The position numbers and the translations under genes are program-made. A stretch of DNA of 64,000 nt from Mastigamoeba balamuthi (Eukaryota; Evosea; Mastigamoebida; Mastigamoebidae): NCBI GenBank assembly GCA_902651635.1, contig CACRSC010000059.1, forward strand, positions 15,939 through 79,938, read 5' to 3'. Each line of letters opens with the position of its first letter. Within the stretch, counting starts at the first letter, position 1. The notes under the pieces were generated by a model, which saw only the letters and a list, made by a program, of their open reading frames with translations, made no database searches and was not told the DNA's origin. This document shows, in pieces, positions 32,046 to 41,375 of this stretch.

Positions 32046-34002
32046 CCTTTGCGTGCGTCTCGAACCTGAACTCTATGCGGGGGCGCCTGCGGGCCACAGC
32101 GGACCCGCGGACAAACGCCTTGTTGGCGCTGTCCAGCGCGACCTCGACGACGCGCGGGCCCAGCAGCTCCAGCATCTCCTCGTCGAAGCGCACGCACTCG
32201 CGGAGCCCGACGCTCGTCGCCAGCCGCGCGGCCCGCAGCAGCGCGCACACGCCGGCCTTGGAGACGTCGGGCAGCGCCGCCCAGATCGTCTCCACGCCCG
32301 GCGCGGCCCACAGCACGGCGGCCAGCACGGCGGCCCCGCGGTCGGTCGCCTGCGGCATGTCGAGGCGCAGCTCGCGGAGCCCCGGGAGCTCGCGGAGCAG
32401 CGGGGCGAGGGCGCCGAGCGTGTGGTCGTTGCCGATGCCGCTGTGCCGCAGCTCGCGCAGCTCCAGCGCCCCGAGGAGCGGCGCGCGCCCCAGCAGCCCC
32501 GCGACGCCCGCGGCCGTGTGCCCCGAGCAGTACGCCAGCGCCAGCCTGCGCAGCGCAGCGCCCGGCAGCGCCGCGAGGGCCGCGTCGGTGGCAGCGACGT
32601 AGCGGAGCTCAGCGCAGCGCAGGGCCGCGCAGGCGGGCGACGACGCGAGCTCGGGCGTCAGCTGCAGGGTCCCCGCCAGCGCCAGCTCCTCGAGCGGGGC
32701 GCACCGCCGCAGCGCCGCCACCGACTGCGCGTCGGCGGGCTGGCGGTCGCTGAGCCGCAGCCTGAGGGCCCGCAGCCGCCGGAGCGCAGCGATGCCCGCG
32801 GCGAGCTCGGGCGTGAGCTGCTGCGGCTCGTCGTCCGAGCCCAGCGCGAGCTCCGCCAGCGTCCACGCGCACTGCGAGAGCCCCTGGGCCAGCAGCCCCG
32901 CGGCCGAGGCCCCGCGGACGGCCAGCGAGTCGAGCGACGGCGCGGCCAGCAGGGCGCCCGCCTGCTCGTCGCCGCGCACGGGCAGCACCGAGACGCTGCG
33001 CAGCGACCCGACGAGCCGCGCGAGGGCCGCGGCGTCGCGCCTGCCGACCCTGTGGCAGACCAGCACCGCCAGCGCGGGGCACGCGAGCGCCAGGTCCCCG
33101 CAGACGCGCTCGGCCCCGCTGCCGTCGTCGGCGTTGTCGTCGGGGCCGTCGCCCGGGGCCTCTGCGGCGCCCCCGAGGAGGCGCAGCTCCTCGAGGCGGG
33201 CGAAGGCGCCGGGCCTGAACGCGAGCAGCTGCGAGGCCTCGCGGAGCGACAGCGAGTCGCTGGCGAAGACCCGCAGCGGCAGGGCGGACCTGCGCTCGGG
33301 AGCTGCGCTGCGGTAGACCTCCACGAGGGCCTCGAGGAAGCCCCTGCCCGCCCCGGCCTTGCAGCCGCTCTCGCTGGCCTCGCACAGGCGCCGGCCGCAC
33401 GCGCGCGCGAGGGCTGCGGTGCCCGCGTCGCTCAGGCGGGAGCAGTGCTCGAGGGCGACGCTGCAGAGCGCCGGGCACGCGGCCGCCAGCGCAGCTAGCG
33501 TGGCGTCGCCGACGCTGCAGCGGCTGAGCGCCAGCGTGCGCAGCGCGGGGCCCAGCAGCGCCACAGAGCAGCAGACGCCGACGTCCGTCGCGCTGCGCAC
33601 TGGGCGGCACAGGTGAGAGCGCGAATCAATTGATTTGGGCATACAGCCCCAGTAACACACGGAGCAGCAGAAGCCTACGTCCGTAGCGCTCCGGACGGGG
33701 CGGCGCAGTTGAGGGCGCGAATCAATTGATTTGGGCGCACGCGAGAGGGACGTCGTGGCGGCCTTGCGCAGGTGCGGGGCCTGCGAGAGGAGGACGGCCT
33801 GGCGGTCGCCGTGGAGGGCGAGGCTGCGCCAGAGCGAGGGGTGGCGGCAGAGCGCGCGCAGGCGGCGGCACGTCAGGGCGACGCTGCGCAGGTCGTCGGG
33901 GCAGAGCAGCGGCAGCAGCGAGGCCACCACGCACGCGTCGGGCAGCAGCGACAGCACGTCCACGGCGCCTGCTGGGCGCGCTCTTTGCGCTCTTTGAGCC
34001 AT
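32041..34002 (-). CDS. F-box / leucine-rich repeat protein
   Basis: The frame is open for 653 codons. Residues about 15-60 form an F-box: LSLLPDACVVASLLPLLCPD, LRSVALTCRRLRALCRHPSL, WRSLAL. From about 130 to the end come LRRs of the cysteine-containing/AMN1 type (LRTLALSRCSVGDATLAALA, ALCSVALEHCSRLSDAGTAA). F-box/LRR proteins recruit substrates to SCF ubiquitin ligases. Between the two parts sits a 96-bp unit duplicated in tandem (about 33560-33740), each copy with CCCAAATCAATTGATT. The same motif occurs in a true intron at 21241-21262, so this stretch may be an intron that happens to be open; if spliced, the protein would be about 590 aa. Broken copies of the 5' half occur at 47640 and 52640. 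Confidence 0.8.
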   Translation of the reverse strand: MAQRAQRARPAGAVDVLSLLPDACVVASLLPLLCPDDLRSVALTCRRLRALCRHPSLWRSLALHGDRQAVLLSQAPHLRKAATTSLSRAPKSIDSRPQLRRPVRSATDVGFCCSVCYWGCMPKSIDSRSHLCRPVRSATDVGVCCSVALLGPALRTLALSRCSVGDATLAALAAACPALCSVALEHCSRLSDAGTAALARACGRRLCEASESGCKAGAGRGFLEALVEVYRSAAPERRSALPLRVFASDSLSLREASQLLAFRPGAFARLEELRLLGGAAEAPGDGPDDNADDGSGAERVCGDLALACPALAVLVCHRVGRRDAAALARLVGSLRSVSVLPVRGDEQAGALLAAPSLDSLAVRGASAAGLLAQGLSQCAWTLAELALGSDDEPQQLTPELAAGIAALRRLRALRLRLSDRQPADAQSVAALRRCAPLEELALAGTLQLTPELASSPACAALRCAELRYVAATDAALAALPGAALRRLALAYCSGHTAAGVAGLLGRAPLLGALELRELRHSGIGNDHTLGALAPLLRELPGLRELRLDMPQATDRGAAVLAAVLWAAPGVETIWAALPDVSKAGVCALLRAARLATSVGLRECVRFDEEMLELLGPRVVEVALDSANKAFVRGSAVARRRPRIEFRFETHAKV

Positions 34003-34386
34003 GCTGTGATTCTGTCGGGTGAGAAGAGCCAGCGCTGGGAGTGCTGTCCTCGAGTCTCTTGATCGTTGTGTTTGTTTTCAACTGCACAGCGTTGCGCAGA
34101 TATTTGCGGAACCGCCAGAAATGGAGGCGTTTGAATCACGCAGCGTTTCCGGAACCAGTGCAGGAGGGAATCTGTAGCGAGGTCGATGTCGCTACTCGCA
34201 GTGGACGCTGTGACGACAGCTCCAGCTGCACCCGCATCGCCCCAAGTCTGCGCGGGTCTTCCTGAGTGAAGACTGCACCGATGATATAACTCTGGAACAC
34301 AGGCGCCTTCTGCGAATCGAGATATCTCTTTATCTAGATATTTGTTTCACATAAATTGATTTTGATCGAGGGGTACAGTACCCCCG
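34003..34386. promoter_or_regulatory. Shared upstream region of divergent genes
   Basis: The 384 bp lie between the start codons of the F-box/LRR gene (minus) and the NTPase gene (plus), so both promoters must be here. It is lower in GC than the coding sequence, with GATATCTC/TATCTAGATATT-like palindromic AT steps near 34318-34342. No defined element was recognised. Confidence 0.4.
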
Positions 34387-37279
34387 ATGCAGCGGCTTCC
34401 GTGCGTGTGGTTCGTGCTGGGCAGCGCGCGCCAGTCCTTCGGCCTCCGCGGCGGCAGGGTGTACGTCCCGTCTGTCCTGAGGCACTTTGGCGTGCGCGGG
34501 GTGCTTGTGGGCGGCGTCCCGCTCGACATGGCCCCGGACGGGCTCTCGCGCATCACCTTCGAGCCCGGTGCCGACGTGGCCCTCAGCGTGGCGCCACAGC
34601 AAGGTGTCATCGATGCTCACTTTTTCGTTTTCGAGGTCGACTTTGGCTCAGCTGAGTTCATTGTTGGCGAATTCGTTTGAATTGTTTCTTCTGATTGAGC
34701 TCGGCTGCTGTATGGAATTACGCCATGAGCAGTGCCCTCCCCCCCTTCTATCATATTAGTGCGAATACCCTCCCACTCCTTTTCCCAAAAGCAACATTCG
34801 GAGCTCATGTGGCTTTTCGCCTGCAGATTCTGTCACTGTGCCATGCCGGGCTCCCCATTTTGAGGACGTAGCCATGGAGGAAGCGTATGTCGACACGCTT
34901 GCCCAGAGTGTCACGCTCGGCGATGTTGTGTTCCCATGGGACAGCGACAGAGTGCTCAGCGCCGAGGCTGAGCAGAAGGCCGTCCTCGGCCGCTTCCACA
35001 AAGTGCCGCTGCTGCCCTACATCTTCCAGCCGCACGTTGTCTCGCTGCCTCTGCTGGGATTGGGCCCTGCTGGCCAGGCTCCCAAGGAGGTTCTCCTCGA
35101 AGACGGAAGCGTGCGGAGGTTGGACGAACTGGTGCAGCCCGGACTCGTCACCCGCATCGTCGGGATGCCTGGCGTGGGGATGACCGCGTCTGCTGTGAGC
35201 CTGGCCGGCGACAGCCGCGTGTTCGTGCTCTACTTCCTGTGCTCATCGCGCTTCGCTGTCGCCGAAGACTCGGACTTTGATGTGGACGCTGGTTTCCTCC
35301 GCATGGCCGGTGACGCACATACCTGCTTCGAAAGCTGCTACGAGCCACCCATGCCTGCGTCTGCAGACGACTACATCGAGCGGGACAGGCGGGCCAAGAG
35401 GGCGTGCAGGTGTTGTGTGCTGAGGGAGGTCATCTGCCGTCTTGTGTTCCTGCTGCGGCTCCTGCTCCACGCGCCACAGCTGTCGCCCTACGAGCACCTG
35501 CTGATCCAGGTCAGGGCCAAGCGCCAAGGCTCCGCCGGGCAGGCCCATGTCTGGAGCAAGCTTGCTGGCTGCGAAGAAAGCACTCTCAGACGACTGTTGA
35601 CAGCAGTGACGAACAGAATCCGAGACCTGCGGCCACAAGCCCGGATTGCTGGTGTGCTTGACGAGTTCCCGCTGTGCATCTCCAACGTGAATCCTGGGCA
35701 GCAGTTCATCTCAGAGAGCTCCCTTGCCCGTGAGAATATTCCAACGCTGTTCGACAGGACCCCTGATGGGCGCATTGTCCTCCGTAAAGAGCACGGGCAG
35801 ACCCTGGCAAGCTTGATCGTCTCCACGTTCTCCCAGAACAAAATTCCCCTGCTGGTCTTGGGCAACTCTACCCGAATTGTGTTGCATGACCATGCCCAGT
35901 CAGAAGCGCCCAGCAAGCAGTCGTCTCCTCCCTGGAAGCCAATGTGTGCACTAGTCGTGGGCTTCGAACCCTGCTCGTCGCCACGTACAGCCATTGGGCA
36001 GTACATCGACATTTCGGACGTGCCAGACGGGGATCTCGATGCTGCAGTCCTCGGGACTGACCACCCTCTGATGCAGCACGTCGAAGACAGAGAGCTGCTG
36101 CTGCTTCCTGCGTTGCAGCTGTGGGAGCTTCTCACAGGCCGCCACCGTGGTGCACTCAACGTCGTTGTCAAGCTCATGCAGACGAGAGACCGCCCCGAGT
36201 ACTCCAAGGCGGTGATGCTCAAGGCCGCGATGATCGCTGCAATATCGAGGTCGGCCGAGAAGCTGAGGAAGTGGCTGCAGACACAGCTCAGCTGGGACCG
36301 GACCTCGGCACTGTACGACCTGTTTGTGCAGCTGGTCATTGCAGCAGAGAACTCTGGGGATGGGCACACGGTCCAGTTCACAGCCAACAAGTCTATCGAC
36401 CTGGTTAACATGTCTCTGTGCTCTCTGGTGAGGCGCAGCACCGAGCAGTTCACGTACAGGCTCAGCGAGCCACTAGTCGTCAGAGTTCTGCGCAGCATCC
36501 TGAACGAAGACACCACCTTCAGGCAATTCTTCAGGGCCCTCGAAGGCTTCGTGGGCATCACCTGCTCAACAGACTCAGGCAATGGAGCGATAAAGATGGT
36601 CGAGAAGGTCATTTCTGCAGCTTTGTCTGTGTGGGGCAGCTACGGGCTCAAGCTGGCGCAGCTGCCGTGGATCCGGGAGCCAATTCAAAGGCAGATTACC
36701 CTCAGTCGCACTGCCCTGCCGCACGCCTCTGAGGCCTCCGAGGCCTCTGAGCTGCCTGTGCCCGCACAGCTCCCCAGCTGGCTGAACGATGTCGAGTTCG
36801 CTGTGGAGGACCAGCCTGGCGTACCAGAGCTCCCAGCTGTCGACTTCGCGCTCAGGCCTGTCCTCAACTGTCTGTACTCTCCGCTGAACGCCAACGGGGT
36901 GGAATGGCTGTGGCTCGGGAGGAGGATCTCAATTCCGCACGAGGTTGTCACTCTCTGCTTCGGCGTCAGGGTGCGGTCCAGGGACTCTTGGCTGCCCTCT
37001 GAGCACAACGGCAACCTGCTCTCGATGATCGATGGCGAGACGATGCAGAGCTGGAAGGCGTCAGGGAGCTTCCCCGTTCGTGCCCTGCGGGTCCTCATCG
37101 ACCTGTCTGGATCCCCAGAAGACAGCACGAGCAGCTTATTCAGAGAAGAAGAGCACCTGGCAGTCGTGATTGACCGCAGGGACATCGAGCTGCTTCTTCC
37201 CGACGGCCTGGTCCCAGGCCTCGACATGCAGCGTCTGTGCGGGCTGCTTGAGTGGCTCAGCAGCTCGGTGAGCCACTGA
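34387..37279 (+). CDS. Two-exon P-loop NTPase-like protein, Crinkler-like layout
   Basis: Exon 1 is 34387-34603 and exon 2 is 34827-37279; donor CAAG|GTGTCA and acceptor CTGCAG|ATTCTG keep frame and give 889 aa. Exon 1 encodes a small ubiquitin-like header (MQRLPCVWFVLGSARQSFGL). Residues about 150-200 have LVTRIVGMPGVGMTASAVSL, a P-loop-like motif that departs from the canonical consensus, followed by a beta strand FVLYFLCS. IAGVLDEFP near residue 430 resembles Walker B, and PLLVLGNSTR a sensor-1 strand. The header, NTPase core and long variable C-terminal part recall the Crinkler/RHS-type effector class, but I see no proven nuclease domain. A repeat EASEASEASE occurs near 36730. It is directly followed by a family X gene. 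The exact family is inferred. Confidence 0.6.
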
Positions 37280-37365
37280 ATATACTGTTGTTTCTTTGTA
37301 TCAGTGGCCGTGTCCAGTTTCCGAGTCCTTCATTTGCTAACGCTGTTATCGGCTGAGCAGCTCAC

Positions 37366-38520
37366 GTGGCACAGCCAACTCACGCTTGCACCCCTCCACA
37401 AGCTCCTCGACATCGCTTGCCCGCGCCTTCCATGCTGCCATGGACTCCCGTTCCCCATGAAAGACATGCAATAGCCCTCGCCCAACGACGAGCAAGAGCG
37501 TTTAGAGCAGATGAGCCCCGACTCCGAGAGATGTCCATATGCTGGACGACAGCGCGATGGCGCGCTCCGCACCCCAGAGATTCCCGACACGAGCGCAGAG
37601 GTCTCAAGCCCCGAGAGGCCCCCCACCGAACCCCCGATGACGAGGACGAGCACCAGAGGAGGCGGCGTCGCCCAGCGGGACCCCGCCAATGCCCAGCCAC
37701 GCCTCTCCCTCGTCGGTGCTGCCCCCGTCATCGTCGTCGTCCCCACAGAACACGGTCACGGCGCAGCAGCAGCAGCAGCAGCAGCAGAAGCCGGGGGCGG
37801 CAGTGGCGGTGGCCCAGAGGCCCTGGGCGCGTGGGAGCCGTGGACGTGTGTTCAGGGGCCTGACGCTGGTCTTTGTCAACTACGGCAGCGGCCGCCACTA
37901 CGTCCTCCAGCACTCTGTGTGGGACGGCCTGAACTCCGCGGACCTCGTCTTTCCCCGCTGTTAATCTTCGCCATGGGCGCCAGCGTGCTGCTCTCGACGT
38001 GCAGCGTCGTCTGTGGCAGGGCCGCGCTGCTGTGCCTCGCCGCGCACTCGGCGACGCTCGTGGCGCTGGGGCTCTTCCTCAACGGCCGCCAGATGGGCCT
38101 GTGGCGCCTGCTCGGCGTGCTGCAGCTCTTCGGCCTCTCGTACTTCGCTGTCGTGCTTCTGGGCATGCTCTGCCCAAGCGGCCTCGGCGCCTAGCCCCGG
38201 CCAGGACGACAGGCTGGCCAGCGCTGAAACGCAGGAGCAGGACACCGTGTCCGCCTACCCGCGGTGCAAGAGGACGCTGGCCGAGGCAGAGGTGGTGCAG
38301 GCCACCGCGCAGACACCAGCAAGCCAGTGGCCAAGCGCCTGGCAACGCCCAGGTCGTCGCGCTCGTCGTCGACCGACATCACGCCGCTCGAGGGGAGCAG
38401 CGCAGCGACGTCGGCGGCCGATGGCACAGAGGACTGCTGCTGCATGGAGCTGCTCGCACAGAGAGAGCAGATGGCAGTGGTTCCCGAGAAACAGGAGGAG
38501 ATGGAAGCCTACGAGGGCGG
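37366..38520 (+). pseudogene. Family X member X1, interrupted by an HGSNAT-like insert
   Basis: Matches X4 and X5 along its length: an upstream block (CGCGCCTTCCATGCTGCCAT), then TPEIPDTSAEVSSPERPP, and after the insert (37657-38192) SPGQDDRLAS, AKRLATPRSSRSSSTDIT and AQREQMAVVP...MEAYE. Several frames are needed, so it is not a working gene. Family X is a Ser/Pro/Glu-rich protein type ending in an amphipathic helix; no known domain was recognised. X1 begins about 90 bp after the NTPase gene. At about 38520 it meets X2 tail to tail. Confidence 0.6.
37657..38192 (+). pseudogene. HGSNAT-like N-terminal fragment inserted in X1
   Basis: The 536-bp insert sits exactly between CACCAG and AGCCCCGG, which are adjacent in X4 and X5. 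Its frame has a CAG-repeat poly-Gln (37763-37788), then [36 protein letters not shown], and in a second frame [17 protein letters not shown] and LGVLQLFGLSYFAVVLLG. These match the first transmembrane region of heparan-alpha-glucosaminide N-acetyltransferase (RGLALILMVFVNYGGG, WNGLTVADLVFPWF, FIMGSSIFLS, GVLQRLG). The catalytic remainder is absent, and one or two small frame changes are present at VFP/LIF. No intron is obvious. A parent HGSNAT gene should exist elsewhere in the genome. Confidence 0.7.
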
Positions 38521-39330
38521 GTGTCTCTTCGTATGCCTCCATCGCCAGCAGGCCCGCGGGCACCTCAACCATCCGCTCCCTCTGTGCGACAGTAACGTGC
38601 GGAAGCGGTCCTCTGCGTCCACCCCACAGGAGCAGCAAGAGTGAGCGCTGTGCCGTTGCCCTGGTGTCCCACTCGGACACTCTGCTCGGTGACGAAGACG
38701 GCGTCTCCGGGCCAGCGAGTGCGGGCGACGACGAGCGCGAGGCCTCGGCGGTGCCCTGGCGCTTGACTGCAGGCTCAGAGGCTTTTTGGCGCGGATTCTG
38801 CCGGCCTCCGCCTCTGCCAGCGCCCTCTTGGGCCGCCTGGACGTGTTCTGGTTCTCCTGCGCCTGCTCTGCGGTTGCCGGGCTGCGCTCCTCCTTGGGCA
38901 CTTCTGCTCCGTCTGTCCCTCAGAACACGGACGGGTGCTCAGCTCTCTGGTGGGCTTGGTGGTAGAGAACTCAGCGCTGGTGTCAGGCGTGTCGGGGGTG
39001 CGGGGCTCCAACGTAACGGCGTTTTCTGGGGGTCTGAGCCTCCGTAGGCACGTCGGGGCTCTTCTGCTCCAACCGTGCTTGCTATCGGCGGCTGAGGGCT
39101 CGTGCATGTCAAGCGTAGGAGCGCGCGCACCACGACGCCGATGGGCCTGTGAGCCTCCGGCCACACACAAGGGAATGGGGCTTCTCCACGCCTGCACGTA
39201 TTTGGGGACGAGGAAGTGCTGGAAGCTGCCGTGGATACAGCCCGTGGAGGTACTGTGAGAACTGGACGGGGGCAGTGACGAAGAGCTGCGACAGGGGTCC
39301 AACATCTCGTACACCGAACCAGCGCAGAGG
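38509..39330 (-). pseudogene. Family X member X2 (inverted)
   Basis: On the minus strand it starts with PLSQLFVTAPVQFSQYLHGL, equivalent to PMSQPFVTTNSQFVHYLHAP in X8, continues with EPRTPDTPDTSAEFSTTKPT, NTSRRPKRALAEAEAG and GVDAEDRF, and ends RMVEVPAGLLAMEAYEE. The pieces fall in different frames. It meets X1 at the shared MEAYE codons (38510-38525) in opposite orientation. Confidence 0.6.
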
Positions 39331-39339
39331 AGTCGCGGC

Positions 39340-39720
39340 CGGCGCACGTGTCGGCAGCGGTGGACGCAGAGGAGCTGAGGCGCAGGCTGCTTCTCGCACA
39401 AAGGGAGCAGATGGCCGTCGTGCCCGAGGAGCTTCAGGAGATGGAGGCCTACGAGGGCGAGCAGCGCCTCAAGCTGGAGTTGGCCCTGGCCCTCGCGCTG
39501 TCTGGCACATGCAAGTCAGAGCAGCGATGCACCGAGCAAGCACGACACACGCCCTGTACAATAGAGCACACGGGGCACACAGCTGCGAGGCCAAACGGCA
39601 CGGCTGTGGCACCGGACCCGCCTCCAAGAGCGCGGCACAAGAGAACACAAGACAAATCAATCGAGTCACAACTGCTCCCCCATAAGAGCTGTGTTGTATG
39701 CGGGATTACCGGATTGAAGG
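39340..39720 (+). pseudogene. Family X tail fragment X3 with shared 3' flank
   Basis: Reads AVDAEELRRRLLLAQREQMA, VVPEELQEMEAYEGE and LALALALSGT, the C-terminal helix of X4 (AVDAEELSRRLLLAQREQMA). The following about 200 bp (GTACAATAGAGCACACGGGG, CCGGACCCGCCTCCAAGAGC) are the same 3' flank found, inverted, after X4 and X5. The N-terminal part is missing. Confidence 0.65.
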
Positions 39721-39868
39721 GTCAGAGGCCACGAGGCAGCAGCGTCCCCTGGGCTCCCTCTCTCTGCCTCTGGCTCCGCTGTCCCTCGGCCATCAGCACT
39801 GTGCGCTGTGCTGCTGGAGCTCAGCGTGTTTGTGCTGTCTCCCCGCGTGGGCTGAGCCCTGGGGCAGC

Positions 39869-41107
39869 TCAGGGCTTGCGGGCAGCGAGGAGGAGCATCC
39901 CCCTGGCCGTCTCGCGCAGCACCACTGCGAGGCCCGCGTCCCGCAGGTAGCCCTCCACCTCGGCCTGGGCCAGGCGCAGCTTGGGGTACCAGCCCACCCG
40001 CTGCGTCCAGCCCTGCGCTGTCCGCTCGTGCAGGATGTCGTGCACCCGTACCACGTCGGGCAGATACTCCAGGAAGCACGTGAGAATCTGGCCACCAACG
40101 ACACGTCATCAGATTCATCAGATTCCTGTGCGATGAGCATCCCATCCCAGTCGCTCGGATGGGGTGGAGGAGGCAAGTACCTTGTCGTCGCTGCTGGCCA
40201 CCTGCAGGAACCTCTGCGAGCCCTGCAGCTCGTGCTCTGGCCCCGCCATGTCGCTGCGAAGAAAAGTGGAACAGGGCCGCAGGGGAGAATTCCCGTGCGT
40301 TGCGTCAGCATTTCCTTCCGGGAAACATCCCGGAAAGAGGTTCAAGTGACGTGGCGCACCGGAACGACAGGACGAGCACACCCCCCGCGCGCAGCACAGC
40401 CGCGGCCTTGCGCAGCAGCTCGGCGACCGCGGCCCTGCTGGGCAGGTGCAGGACCGTGTCGGTCATGCAGACGACGGCGTCGGCGCTGCCGGCGGCGCAG
40501 AGCTCGCCGACGCGTGCCACGTCAGCGCAGTGTGACGTCACGAGGCCCGAGAGGCCCAGGCGGGCCGCGTGGGAGGCCAGCTCGGCGAGGAGGGCGGCGC
40601 TGGTGTCGAGGGCGGCCACGCGGTAGCCCATGCGGGCCAGGGGGAGCGTCTGCAGGCCGCTGCCCGCGCCCAGGTCCACCGCCACGGCCCCTGTGCCGGC
40701 GAGACGAGGCGTTTCCGAGGTGTTTCTCAGAATGTGCGTTCCGGGAATTGGCTGGGGGAAGTGGCGCGGGCACAGGAAACGAAGTGGGGGAGGCGGATTC
40801 GTGTCAACGGAGCCATGGCTCGCATGATTAGGGGGCGTGGTATCTTGGAATCTAATTGGAATCTAATTGGAATCTAATTGGAATCTAATTGGAATCTCAG
40901 TTGGGGCGGCGCGGACGCACCGCGGGGGGCGGGGGACGCGACGCCCGCGCGGCACAGCAGCTCGGCATACTCGGCGGCCCGGCGGTCGAACGCCTCGGCG
41001 GAGGACGACGCAGCGGAGGGGCCGCCGCCCGTGGCGAACCACGTGTAGACGCCGGCCAGCAGCGACGCGTAGTGCTCTGCCACGTCACCCATCGTCACCG
41101 CCACCAC
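39869..41107 (-). CDS. Class I SAM-dependent methyltransferase
   Basis: Four exons: 40921-41107, 40360-40690, 40181-40253 and 39869-40087, total 810 nt and 269 aa, all in frame. The SAM-binding motif I is VAVDLGAGSGLQTLPLA, motif II GYRVAALDTS, then CADVARV and the motif IV-like SADAVVCMTDTVLHLPS, and motif V/VI RKAAAVLRAGGVLVLSFR. The N-terminus (MGDVAEHYASLLAGVYTWFA) resembles small-molecule methyltransferases of the UbiE/ubiquinone type; the true substrate is unknown. Two start codons are possible (41107 or 41092). Intron 1 has an 11-bp repeat array. The gene seems intact among repetitive neighbours. Confidence 0.85.
40850..40897. repeat. 11-bp microsatellite in the methyltransferase intron 1
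   Basis: TGGAATCTAAT is repeated about 4.5 times in perfect tandem. It ends 23 bp from the exon 1 donor. Its sense form contains CCAATTAGA, close to the CAATTG motifs seen in other introns here. Confidence 0.9.
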
Positions 41108-41375
41108 GCAGCAGGCGCGCCCTTACCGAAGTGATGAGGCCGGCAGATTCGGCAGAGACAGCAGCAGCAGTCGCTGACGTCACTGATTCTGAGGGCGTAT
41201 CGGCCAAATGCGCTCATTGCAATTGAAAACTGCACATATGTTGGCAAAGTTGACTCGGGACAGCATGCGGCGCAGCTAGTCTTGCTGTGGTGTGTTGTAG
41301 TGGTCCCCCACCCCTGCTGTGATGGTGTTGTGCTGTGTGTGCTGTGGGGGCCTGTTGGCCCTCCTCAGTTCTCCG

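Noticed and set aside
31816-33498. 560-codon plus-strand open frame
   Set aside because: Antisense to the F-box/LRR gene, Arg/Gln/Ala-rich, no domain; the minus frame has a clear F-box and LRRs.
40159-40626. Plus-strand Arg/Ser-rich ORF over the methyltransferase
   Set aside because: Shadow of exons 2 and 3, which have SAM-binding motifs and correct splice phases on the minus strand.
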